This document shows positions 32,241 through 42,061 of a stretch of DNA of 64,000 bases, in pieces. The position numbers and the translations under genes were made by a program. Positions within the stretch are counted from its first letter, which is position 1. Each line of letters starts with the position of its first letter. Source of the DNA: Larix kaempferi (lineage: Eukaryota; Streptophyta; Pinopsida; Pinales; Pinaceae); NCBI GenBank assembly GCA_027924585.1, contig BSBM01001719.1, positions 13,411,001 through 13,475,000 on the forward strand, read 5' to 3'. The notes under the pieces are model-generated. The model ran no database searches, was not told where the DNA came from, and saw nothing but the letters and a program-made list of their open reading frames with translations.

Positions 32241-33899
32241 AGTGGGAAAATAGATGGTGATACAAGCAGACATTGGGCGACAGGCTATTGGGTATGATCA
32301 GAATAGAACGATCACGCTCACCTCATAAATAGGTGGCCTTTAGGAGGTTCAAAGTCATATTGGTGTTTGTCCAAGATGAACTGCATGTCAAAATGAATGG
32401 GTTGAGAATGGTTTTCAAAATATTTAACGGCATGGAATTGGGCTGCATTGCATTTTTTTGTAAGTAAGAAGACATCATATTATATTAAACTAAAATAAGT
32501 ACATGGAAATGGACATGCAACCAAAACAGCGGAGTTGTCACAATCCCTCCATCCATAAGACTCCAAACCTCTATACCACCCATCAGTCATCTTGCCTAAA
32601 GATAAAAAATATCCACCCTCTCCATGGGAAAAACAGGGGTTTTGGAAACCATTCTAACACTGATACTTCACCATATACAAAATCTTAACCTTTATTCCAA
32701 ATACTGGCCTTCTAAATACTGAGAGCATCAAAAGCAAAAAATTCACTAATTCATACAATAACGCACAGAATAGGGGAAAACAGTTCTAGACCAAAAGAGA
32801 CAGACCCAAGACCGACACAAACCACAGCCAATTCAAGGAACCTAGAATATCAATGAGGAGCCTCTTCTAGTTCGCATATCCCCTCCCAAATAAGCAGACT
32901 AGTCACCACCTGAGCGAATTGCATCGGCATGCTTTCCCACTTAAACATTTTCCTCCATGGTTGAACGAGGAAAAAAGAAGATGCCCAGGTGATGGGAAAT
33001 CACATCAATTTTCTTATGCATTAAATGAGAATCAACCCATTTTTATTTCTAGAAGGTGGTTGTTGGATCATCCCCCAATTTCTTTGCTTCGCGTTCCAGC
33101 AAAATTGTCCCCAATAAACTATTGGTGACCCAAAATAGAGAGACAGTGCAGTCATATAATGACAGACGGCCACGAGTGGTGCCAAGATCAGAGATCCACT
33201 CCTCAAGGGTCAAAAATTCATCCATCGGTTTGGCATTCTCCAATTCTTCCCATAGCACCTATTCAATTGAATCAATATCCATTCTAATCTCCTAAGGAAT
33301 TGTGGCCTTACACATCCACGCAACCTATGCAGCTCTAAGTTGCTCATAATTATCCCGCATTATCCTCCATTTTTGCTAGCATATCCATCACAGTAATAAC
33401 ATGATGAAACAGGGAAAAACTAGCATGAAATACTACTGCCTTGCAATAAATGATAGTCGCTCGACGCCTTCTAATCTCCCACACATCCAAATTTAAAAAA
33501 AAATCTCGGATGACATGAGTTGTCGGACTGCCAATGAAAGTAGCCAACCATAACCAATGATTACCCAGATCCAGGCTCACCTTCCGTGAAATTATAGCAT
33601 TAACTCCCTACATATAAAACATCCCTTCCCGATAGTCGGGTTTGCTCCCATTTATTTCCATAACCGTACCCATACCAGTTACAATGTACAATACCTCCAT
33701 CTAGTGTTTAACCATGCGATTGAAATAATATCTCCTTCCCTAGTTCTCATTGTCATAATTAGGCACGCATCCCACATTACTCGCCACTTGCCGAGCGAAA
33801 TCATCCCATGAACTATCTATAGGCACATGCATCTGGGGGATCCACATTGCCTTTATGTATGTTTTCAAGCATCTTTTCTCTACAGTGCAAGATGATGAT
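32241..33899 (-). other. Unassigned region with a decayed minus-strand coding-like stretch
   Basis: Between about 33580 and 32980 the minus strand shows frames that connect by small shifts: VWEIRRRRATIIYCKAVVFH, then DNYEQLRAA and VAWMCKATIP, then LWEELENAKPMDEFLTLEEW with ISDLGTTRG. Stops fall between the blocks. The residue pattern looks like a real helical protein in decay. I do not recognise the family. The rest of the region shows nothing. Confidence 0.4.
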
Positions 33900-35090
33900 A
33901 TATGTAGATTGAAATTCATTTGAAAGTGTAACTATGCTCCTTCTGCTAGAAACTCATGCGCAACTCACTGAAATCCACGATGATGATGCCTAATCTTTGT
34001 AATTCAACACCCAAGACAATATTAGAACCACCCATTTCAATAGCAAGCAAGTACATTTTTAGGGAATAATCACCCATTTGAAGCCTCACATTTTCACAAT
34101 GACCACCACATTTCATAGATCCTCAATTAGCAATCATGAGTTGGAATTTGTTCATAGCATGGATGTAGTAGTGTGTTTCTTGGGATAAATGATGATGAAT
34201 GAAGTTATGTGTGTTTCCATTGTCAATTAAGACAACGACTTTTCAATGATTGATGTAGCCAATTAATTTGATGGTTTGGGGAGAAAAAATACCAATCAAT
34301 ACATGTAAGGAGATTAGGGGTTCCACCTTGTATGGATCTGGTGGGGGAATTTCTAACATTGATGGATGAGGGAACTTTGGGGAAATAAATTCAACTTCAT
34401 AAAAAAAATTGCCCTTCGAAAGGGTCATATAGAGCTTTTTCTCCTTGTTGGAATATTTCTCCTTATAGTTGTAATAGAGACCTTTAGGTTGGAATTCCAC
34501 AATTTCAACTTTGGTTAACATGGTGATCTCTAGAGGTGGAGAGGATGGTGAGAGATTAATAGGAGGAGAAATAGTCATATGGGATAGGGAATAAATGGGT
34601 CCTTCCATATTTTAGCATTCATCGCCTTTTGGGCATCCTCAGCTCTTTGAGTGACTTCCAACCAAGTAGTAGGATGATCCATTAACACCTATGCACATAT
34701 ATCTTCTTTAATATCATTAATAAAATATTCCTTTGAACAAATATTTGACATGCATTTGGAGTGAATGGTCAACTACTCAAAAGCATACATTAAATCTTTG
34801 ACTATGCCCAATTTTTTAAACTTGGTCATTTGACCCAAATAATGAGTGTCTATTTCAAAACGTTCACAAAGGTCTAAGCCAAGTTGTGTCCAAGAAATAT
34901 AATCCCCATGGGATTTATTTTTCCATTGCCACCATTTCCAATGTTCACGATCCAAATATAAGACACCCGCACGAAGTTTCATCAATTCATATGTGATGAT
35001 ATGCATGGCAAAAGTAATGTTCCATTTGTGACCTATTTGGTGTGGTCAAGCCCATTGAAATTGTTAAGATCGACTTTAGGAATTTTATGC
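33900..35090 (-). pseudogene. gypsy-3: gag and protease fragment
   Basis: On the minus strand a gag capsid stretch (REHWKWWQWKN, SWTQLGLDLCERF, TKFKKLGIVKDL) runs at about 35006-34773. A Cys-depleted zinc-knuckle relic (GLYYNYKEKYSN) follows near 34470, and the gag-protease joint EPLISLHVLIGIFSPQTIKL runs to 34243. Protease continues with LIDNGNTHNF near 34230, where the active-site Ser-Gly context is altered to Asn-Gly, and ends with GGSNIVLGVELQ near 34040. Stops and shifts are common. RT and LTRs are not found nearby. It flanks the outer boundary of copia-6. Confidence 0.8.
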
Positions 35091-35165
35091 CACATGTGAG
35101 TCATCTAAACATGGATGATCAATGTGGATTGATTCCCGTTGGAATTGGACCATTCAATCCCTTCC

Positions 35166-35196
35166 TATTGGAATCGATTTAATACTGAGAGGAGGG
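35166..35196 (-). repeat. copia-6 3' LTR, short outer piece
   Basis: TATTGGAATCGATTTAATAC corresponds to TGTTGGAATCGCCTTAATAC at the start of the right LTR (63398). The LTR is cut here by the Tat element and continues at 56503. Confidence 0.85.
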
Positions 35197-36125
35197 TGTT
35201 ATAGGTCAAATCAGCACTTCTCCATCTGTGATCACATTGCCCTGTCGATTACACAAAAGGACATTATGGATGGAAGAGTTGGATTAACCTTAGATGATTT
35301 GATATTAAGATCTTACATCTTCAGCTGAAAACTATATTTTCTCTAAATTTTTCATTGGAAATGCGCTACTCTTGTAACTGGCATCTAGCACATCATGTGT
35401 TGGTCTCGTTGTTGACAACCCGCACACATATCCTAAAAGTGGTATGCGCTAGTTCTTAAGAGCACTAGCAGTGCACCATGCACAGGTTGGAAAGTATCAT
35501 ACTTGCGCACATATTAAGATGAAATGGAAAATATATATTAAGAATATGAATTGAGATTAGTTGAGTTTGGCATTATAACTCCCCCAACCTCCCAATTCAA
35601 ACCGCCTCATGAATCTAACTTCCTTCCTTGGCCATAAATACAAGGGGAATCCATGAGGAAGTGGTCAATCTAAGAGGAAAGCTATGTTTATGCTGAAGGA
35701 ATTTCTAGTCAGGAGAGGAGCAGGAGCCCAAAACTTGGTTGCAGAAGTTCTTGGAACAAGATCAGGTATATCAGTTTTATTTTGTTGCATTTCTTTGATA
35801 ATAAAGATAGAGATATCCTTCCCGTCCCAATTAAATGTCAATTTCATTGGATGTTTGATTGCAATTAATATTATATTATTTTCATCAATATCATTATCTG
35901 TTTGTAGTCAAATCGTTTTGAGGAAGGTTGATTGGTTTTGCATGTGTGTTGTTGTAGAGATCGGGAGAAATCTAGGACCAACCGCCATAAATAAGGTACT
36001 CTTTCTCAAACCCTAAATCTCATTTGCTTACAGTAATTAGTGTAAAGCAATAATATATTTATCTGTCAGCCCCATGTACGTTGATAGCATCCATCCCCTG
36101 CTATAGGGTATAATCCTTAACAACA
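35197..36125 (+). repeat. Tat element 5' LTR (929 bp)
   Basis: TGTTATAGGTCAAATC ... ATCCTTAACAACA. The promoter candidate GGCCATAAATACAAGG lies near 35630. Differences from the 3' LTR are mostly transitions, consistent with methylated cytosine decay. Confidence 0.92.
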
Positions 36126-36129
36126 GAAC

Positions 36130-36147
36130 TGGCGACTCCATTGGGGA
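36130..36147 (+). promoter_or_regulatory. Tat element primer-binding site
   Basis: TGGCGACTCCATTGGGGA lies four bases after the LTR end. This type of site, rather than the Met-tRNA site used by the other elements here, resembles that reported for Ogre/Tat elements (Arg tRNA). The tRNA assignment is from memory. Confidence 0.75.
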
Positions 36148-37382
36148 GCACCTTTTCGTTTCTGCTCTGGGGGTCTTTTTAGTTTTTTTCAGTCTTTACT
36201 GCTTTCTGACTTTCTGTAAGGTTTTCAAAGATTGCCTAGTTACTTTCCTTTGCTTTGATTCAATTCAGTGTGGAAGTTTGCAAAGTTTACTTTCCTCTTC
36301 AGTCCCCATGCGCATGTCTCTTGTACCTACAGGGGCACCTTTTTTACTTGTGCGTTGGTTGCTCTCTATACAACCCGCACATTTTAAGTTGCATGCGCTG
36401 GCTATTAGCCTATACAGCTATGTACTTTCCTGTAAGATTGAACCTTTGACAGTAAGGTTTGGTTTTTGGCTGTGGGGTCTACTTTTTGGTCTTTGCTTTG
36501 CTCTTCTGACTGTATATTAGACACCCATGTGTATTGCTGATTTTTGTTTTAGCCTTGTGGAAGCCCTTGGTGTTTTCTTCATTTGGATTCAACCACTGTT
36601 TTTGTATCCTTTCTTTTTTTTTAGGTCTTTTGAAACCTGTGCGCGACTCCCTGCTAGTTATAGTAGCGCATGTTTTTCCCTAGGCGCGAGTTGTTTGCTT
36701 ATAGACCTGCGCACTAACTGTTGGTTGTCAGATGCAGTACCCGTGCACTTTTCCTAAGTTTTACCTTTTAAATTAGGGTTTGATCTCAATTAAGTTTTTG
36801 GTGGTTTCAAAAACCTTGGATTGCCTGGATACCTCCTGTAAACTTGTTTAGGGAAGCCTGAGTTTGTTTGAAGTCTCTTGGATAGCTCGTTTGGTGATTC
36901 TTTGTGATTGTAGAGTTTCCTTGGTTTGCTTTCCTACCCTCACTGTTTAGCAGATGTTTTGTTTTGGTTTTCTGATGCTCAGGAGCAGCTTAGTCTTCTG
37001 CCTTTCCACTTTACACATCAATCTACCTCTTTTTGTTTGCATGTTGTTCCAAATTTCGAGTTAGTTCATTGAAACAACTTCGTAGGTTAAAGTCTTTGTC
37101 AGTATTCAGATTGATTTGTGATAAGCCTTAGGCTCTTTAGCTTTACTCACATATTTGAAAATGCTTGCTTGTTCATTTTCATGTTTTTCTCTTTTCATAG
37201 TTAGAGAAATAAAGGTCAAAATTGAAAAACTAAGAACTTGTATACAAGATTTTTCATTTGTTTCGAAGTAGGATAGTTTTCTTTACTATTAACTTTGAAA
37301 ATTAAAAATTGAAAAAGAAAAATGTTTTATACTTAGGAATGCTTAATTGTGTTTTGAAAGCTTAAACGGAAAAATAATTGTT
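36148..37382 (+). other. Tat element 5' leader, first part
   Basis: T-rich non-coding leader; short frames here have no recognisable domain. It is interrupted by LINE-1 after the 17-bp target at 37383-37399 and continues at 44952. Confidence 0.7.
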
Positions 37383-37399
37383 GTGAAGTTTTAGGCATT
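37383..37399. repeat. LINE-1 target site duplication, left copy (17 bp)
   Basis: GTGAAGTTTTAGGCATT here is identical to 44935-44951. A perfect 17-bp duplication marks target-primed integration. Confidence 0.93.
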
Positions 37400-37893
37400 T
37401 TTCCAAGGAAAAAGTCAGTAATTTTATTTCATAAATGAACAAAATTACATTCAGCACATGTAAAAGATCACTAAGATCCCTACATTGTCAAAAATATCTG
37501 TCTAATATCAACATCATAACAGATGTCCCAAAAATCATATATGTCTGTCCAAGACAACACACTAAATCCTATTACAGATTTCAATTGCAGTGTATTTGCT
37601 GTTCTACAAGTATCAATGTATACGACTGTCTACAGTCCACTTATATCCAAAAAATTATATATATATCAATGATGTCCATCGCTGGTTGTCTTCGCAGCTC
37701 TGTTCCCGATCTTACAGGAATCCCCTCGTTTGTCACCATTATCTGTGTTAAACAGACCACATATATCCAAAAATAATTTTGTATATGACTCTCTGATCCC
37801 TCGCTGGTTCGTCTGCATTTGTTCGCAGCTAACCCTGTCATGATAAGTCTGTCCATACAACTAGTATGTAATTATAATCAGCCCGGTATTGTT

Positions 37894-40512
37894 CTATTCC
37901 TCCATACGGTTGTCCCCAAAGAACGGCCTGTGTGTATAGCTGTAGATACCTTCAGTGGAATGTATCTTGATCCTCCATGTGCCAAAAGGCATAGATTGAT
38001 TTGTCGATTCTTTAGATAGCAGGTCAGCCATCCCATTACGCTCCCTGTAGATATGTGTGAATGTAATACAATTAAAAGCCTGTTTTAACCGTAATACCTC
38101 CTCCAAAATAGGTGAGAGAACCATTACATTACATTGTGTAATCTCCTTGGCCCATTCAATAACAATCAGAGAATCGCCAAAAATCTGGAGAGTTAAACAA
38201 CCCTGTTCAAGTGCGAAAAGCATCAGTAATTTAAGAGACATCAGTTCAGCGTAGTTATTTGAGCCACTCCCCAAACCAGCCATTATATGAAAATAATGGG
38301 TCTCTGATTTATGAAGAACTCCACCTCCGCCACATACCGATTGGTGGTTTATAGATGAGCCATCAAAATAAGCCCACGGCATGGATTTATCAATTTTTTC
38401 CAAGGTCACAGGTCTGATGCGAGTCGCTTTTATAGATGGCTTGTAATGTAGCATAACAGCCACAGCTTGTGCCACGACCTGCTCCAAAGGGACCCAACAA
38501 TCCTGGAATATGATCTTATTACGAGTGATCCATATGCCCCAGGCGAGTATACAGGGGACAGCCCGAAGCATTGAATGTTTATGATCTGTCCACCATAGTT
38601 GGAAGGCATCATGAAAGTCCACTCCCCGCCAACTCACGTTGAGTTCCAAATGTTTGCAGATGTCGACCCACACAGCTTGTGTAAATCGACAGTGTACAAA
38701 AAGATGTGAGTTTGTCTCATCCGCTTCCTTACATAGAGGACAGAACCCCGGACCCTGGATGAAACGCTTCTGTAGAATGTCCCATGTTGGTGCCTTATTT
38801 TCCAAAATAGCCCAAGAGAGTAGTTTTGCTTTCCCCGGGCACTTTAGTGTCCACAGATGTTTCCACCACCACACCAAATCCCTGTTATGAATATTCACAT
38901 TCAGCTGAATATAACCGTGTTTTGGGGTGTATCTACCAGATGGATGGTGTTCCCAGATGAGTTCATCAATCCGATTTGTTAGACGAATATTTGTGTATCT
39001 TAAATTCCGAATATAATCATCCCAAGCTCCAAGCATGTCATCTGGAATCTCAAGATGCTGTGCAGAGATCCACCCCTGTTGCCATAGAGTGGATGCTCCC
39101 GAATGTTCAATATCAGCCAGAAAGTGACAGCCTTTATCTGCCAGAAAATTCCGTAAGGCCACAGGTAAGACATGTCCACCTCTACAGCCCACCCAAGGAT
39201 CCAGTCCAATACGTGTGTATCTCCCATTACCAATTCTCCACACTAATCCAGACCCAATCAGATGAAAATTCTGCACCACTGCTTTCCAGACCAACGAGCA
39301 ATTTGCCCGCGTCTTATTTCCCTGCCTAATCCATTCATTAAGAGTTAATGGAGCAATGTATTTATGGTATACCACTCTGGTCCAGAGACTCTGTGTATGA
39401 ATGATACGCCATGCCACCTTAGCCCCCAAGGCTTTAGCAAAAAGGAAGATATTCTTTAGGCCCCAGCCTCCCAGTGCTTTGGGGACTGCAATCATATCCC
39501 ATCTGGCCCACACCAAAGCCCGGTTATCACCCTTGCCCTTCCAGAGAAAAGCAAAACACAGCCGCCGGATCTGCTCCAGGACTCCTTTGGGAATCCAAGC
39601 GAGGGACATCCAATACACTGGAATCGCTTCCAAAACTGATTTAACCAGAACCAGCCTCCCTGCCCGCGATAGCCATCTGTGACTCCAACCACGAAGTCGC
39701 TGTTCAAGTTTAGCAATTAGCCAGTGCCAATCAGCTTTCAAATATGCATTAGGTTTCAGGTGAAAGCCAAGATACTTTAACCCAGCATCAAAATCAAGAG
39801 TCCTGTAGGGTAGTCTCATAGCCATTCTGTTAATCTCCCCCTCGGTTAAATGCGAGCATGTGATCGTTGATTTATCAGTGTTTACCAACATACCCGCTGC
39901 CTCTTGCATCAAATTTAGGCCTTCAGCTACCTTATCAATATCCTGTTTCGATCCATCACAGAAAATCAGTATGTCATCAACGAACAGGAGATGTGTGATA
40001 TACATTACCTGGGATATGGATATGCCACGAAATGAACCATCAGCTTTGGCTTTCAATATAAATCGACTGAGGCCTTCAGCAACAAGGAGAAATAGCAGCG
40101 GTGACAGTGGGCATCCCTGTTGTAGGCCCCGACCAGCATGAAAGAATGGACTCGCTGAACCATTTATCAGAACAGCAAAGCTCACTGTGGTGATGCAGGC
40201 CATAATCCATCGTATAAATTCATAACAGAAGCCCAGGTGTGTTAGAAGCATCCGGATATAAAGCCAACTAACCCGATCAAATGCTTTGGATAGATCAATT
40301 TTGATCACGGCACCCTTCTGCTTCAGCACCTTCATAGTGTGTATGCCTTCCTGTGCGACTCCAATTGCCTCGTGGATTTGACGGCCTTCCAAGAAACCAA
40401 ACTGTTCACTAGATATATTCTGAGACAGGATAATCTTGAGTCTCCTCGCCATCACCTTTTGATATAATCTTATATATGCAGTTGCAGAGTGAGATAGGTC
40501 TGAATTCATCAA
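37894..40512 (-). CDS. LINE-1 ORF2, 3' part: reverse transcriptase, zinc-binding and RNase H domains
   Basis: This 872-codon frame is the downstream part of ORF2; true reading enters it near 40455 after a frameshift. RT motifs: KIDLSKAFDRVSW (Asp73), GLQQGCPLSP near residue 130, and FVDDILIF (177-180), all with catalytic Asp present. A zf-RVT region follows (GRYTPKHGY, WTLKCPGKAKLLSW, CPLCKEADETNSHLFVHC). The C-terminal RNase H has all four acidic residues: YFDGSS, NYAELMSLK, FGDSLIVIEW and NGMADLLSKES. The product would copy the LINE RNA at the nicked target. The N-terminal 20 residues of this open frame are out-of-frame read-through. Confidence 0.93.
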   Translation of the reverse strand: MMNSDLSHSATAYIRLYQKVMARRLKIILSQNISSEQFGFLEGRQIHEAIGVAQEGIHTMKVLKQKGAVIKIDLSKAFDRVSWLYIRMLLTHLGFCYEFIRWIMACITTVSFAVLINGSASPFFHAGRGLQQGCPLSPLLFLLVAEGLSRFILKAKADGSFRGISISQVMYITHLLFVDDILIFCDGSKQDIDKVAEGLNLMQEAAGMLVNTDKSTITCSHLTEGEINRMAMRLPYRTLDFDAGLKYLGFHLKPNAYLKADWHWLIAKLEQRLRGWSHRWLSRAGRLVLVKSVLEAIPVYWMSLAWIPKGVLEQIRRLCFAFLWKGKGDNRALVWARWDMIAVPKALGGWGLKNIFLFAKALGAKVAWRIIHTQSLWTRVVYHKYIAPLTLNEWIRQGNKTRANCSLVWKAVVQNFHLIGSGLVWRIGNGRYTRIGLDPWVGCRGGHVLPVALRNFLADKGCHFLADIEHSGASTLWQQGWISAQHLEIPDDMLGAWDDYIRNLRYTNIRLTNRIDELIWEHHPSGRYTPKHGYIQLNVNIHNRDLVWWWKHLWTLKCPGKAKLLSWAILENKAPTWDILQKRFIQGPGFCPLCKEADETNSHLFVHCRFTQAVWVDICKHLELNVSWRGVDFHDAFQLWWTDHKHSMLRAVPCILAWGIWITRNKIIFQDCWVPLEQVVAQAVAVMLHYKPSIKATRIRPVTLEKIDKSMPWAYFDGSSINHQSVCGGGGVLHKSETHYFHIMAGLGSGSNNYAELMSLKLLMLFALEQGCLTLQIFGDSLIVIEWAKEITQCNVMVLSPILEEVLRLKQAFNCITFTHIYRERNGMADLLSKESTNQSMPFGTWRIKIHSTEGIYSYTHRPFFGDNRMEE

Positions 40513-42061
40513 AGCTTTCAGGCTTGTCCGTTTTAGGAATGAGGGCTAAAAAGGTCGAATTGAAGGGTCCATGTATAAATCCAACCTTTCTAGATTCTTC
40601 CACCACATTCAAAAGATATTCTCCGAGCAAATCAAAGAAACCCAAGAAAAATTCTATAGGCCACCCATCAGGCCCCGGACTCTTATCTTTCTGAAAGGAG
40701 TGTATAACCAGCGAGAGCTCATCCGGCAACACCTCCGCCATTAACATAGTGTTCTCCTCCTCTCCTACAAAACGAGGGAAGAGCTGAGCCATCCGAATAA
40801 CCTCAGCGATAGTGGCCCCAGGTTGTGCAGTGAATAGATCTTCAAAGTGTCTTACCCCCATATCAGCCAAACCATCAAAGCTGGATACCAGTTCCCCATC
40901 AGTAGAGGATAATTCCCAGATAGAATTTGTGTCTTTTCTCCCCTTTGCATAGGCTTGAAAAAACTTTGTGTTCTCGTCCCCACATTGAAGCCAGAGCGCT
41001 CTGCTTTTCATTCTCCACATCTCTTCTCTCTCAAACAGAATCACATTTCTGCAGCATTCCCACTCCAACAGCTCACCTTTCTGCACATCATCCAGGTATC
41101 CCATGCCCCTGCTATGTAGTAAGCGATCAATATTCATCTCAGCATCCCTCAGTTTCAGATCATCATTCCTGCGTTTTTCAGAGGCCCAGAGAATAGTGGC
41201 CTCTTTTATTCGCTTGAGGTTTTGTTGAAAGTGTACTCCCGCATGTTCCAGGGATTCCCGTGGTCGATGAACCCACTGTGCCTGGACTAATTTAAGAAAT
41301 TCCTCCTCCTTCAACCAGCTAGGATTGAATTTGAATGGACTGGGAGGTTTTTCTCGGCCACCTCTTAATTCCAGCAGGATTGGACAGTGATCTGAAACCC
41401 CCCCTGTCCCAACCCATTGTTTGACCACATCAACTCCCATGGCCAGCACATCAGTCACCAGAAACCTATCCAGCCTCTTAGCCACCCGTTGATCGCCAGT
41501 TCTCTTATTCCTCCATGTGGGGGATAACCTGTTAGGTAGAATATCAAGTAGGTCCTTCCTTGCAAAGGCTTGTATAAAGTAATTTGCTAGTGTATCCGGA
41601 ACAGCCCGAGGCCCCCAAACTTCAGAAGTCCCCAGTGTAAGGTTGAGATCCCCTCCCAATATCACATCCCTTCCAGCAAATATGTCCATACTAAGCAAAG
41701 AGTCCCAGAATCCTACCCTATTTAAATAGGGCCCATAGATATTGAGAACAGTGATCCTCCTCCCCATCAATGCATCCCAGACTTCCAATCCAATACCAGA
41801 GGGAATGCCCCAAGAACATTCATACCTGCAGCTATTCATCTTCCAGCCTGTGGCCAGCCCTCCAGACCGTCCACGAGCATCCACAGCTATAAATTTCCAG
41901 CCAAGTAGCAGTAGTTCCAAAGCCCGAACAACCTCCTCACTGCCTCCCAAAGTTTCTTGTAACATTATAACATCCGGTTGATTTAAATCCACCAACCTCC
42001 GAAGTGACGATTTTTTAATGGGACTCGCCAACCCACAATAGTTGAAAGATAATAATTTCAT
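40409..42061 (-). CDS. LINE-1 ORF2, 5' part: APE-type endonuclease and RT start
   Basis: The ATG at 42061-42059 begins MKLLSFNYCGLASP. The AP-like endonuclease has Asn7, Glu37 (LQET), Tyr109 (NIYGPY), Asp138 and Asn140 (GGDLN) and Asp224-His225 (GVSDHC), so the nuclease site is complete. The RT N-terminus follows, with KSPGPDGWP, TFLALIPK and FRPISLCNCIYKIISK. The frame is lost just after ISK (near 40455), where a run of A is one base longer than the in-frame reading needs, and ends at a stop at 40409. The start overlaps the ORF1 stop as ATGA. Confidence 0.93.
   Translation of the reverse strand: MKLLSFNYCGLASPIKKSSLRRLVDLNQPDVIMLQETLGGSEEVVRALELLLLGWKFIAVDARGRSGGLATGWKMNSCRYECSWGIPSGIGLEVWDALMGRRITVLNIYGPYLNRVGFWDSLLSMDIFAGRDVILGGDLNLTLGTSEVWGPRAVPDTLANYFIQAFARKDLLDILPNRLSPTWRNKRTGDQRVAKRLDRFLVTDVLAMGVDVVKQWVGTGGVSDHCPILLELRGGREKPPSPFKFNPSWLKEEEFLKLVQAQWVHRPRESLEHAGVHFQQNLKRIKEATILWASEKRRNDDLKLRDAEMNIDRLLHSRGMGYLDDVQKGELLEWECCRNVILFEREEMWRMKSRALWLQCGDENTKFFQAYAKGRKDTNSIWELSSTDGELVSSFDGLADMGVRHFEDLFTAQPGATIAEVIRMAQLFPRFVGEEENTMLMAEVLPDELSLVIHSFQKDKSPGPDGWPIEFFLGFFDLLGEYLLNVVEESRKVGFIHGPFNSTFLALIPKTDKPESFDEFRPISLCNCIYKIISKGDGEETQDYPVSEYI

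Noticed and set aside
36255-36757. Frames of 60-80 codons in the Tat leader with hydrophobic stretches
   Set aside because: The T-rich DNA codes for Phe, Leu and Val by chance. The frames overlap each other and have no family signature.
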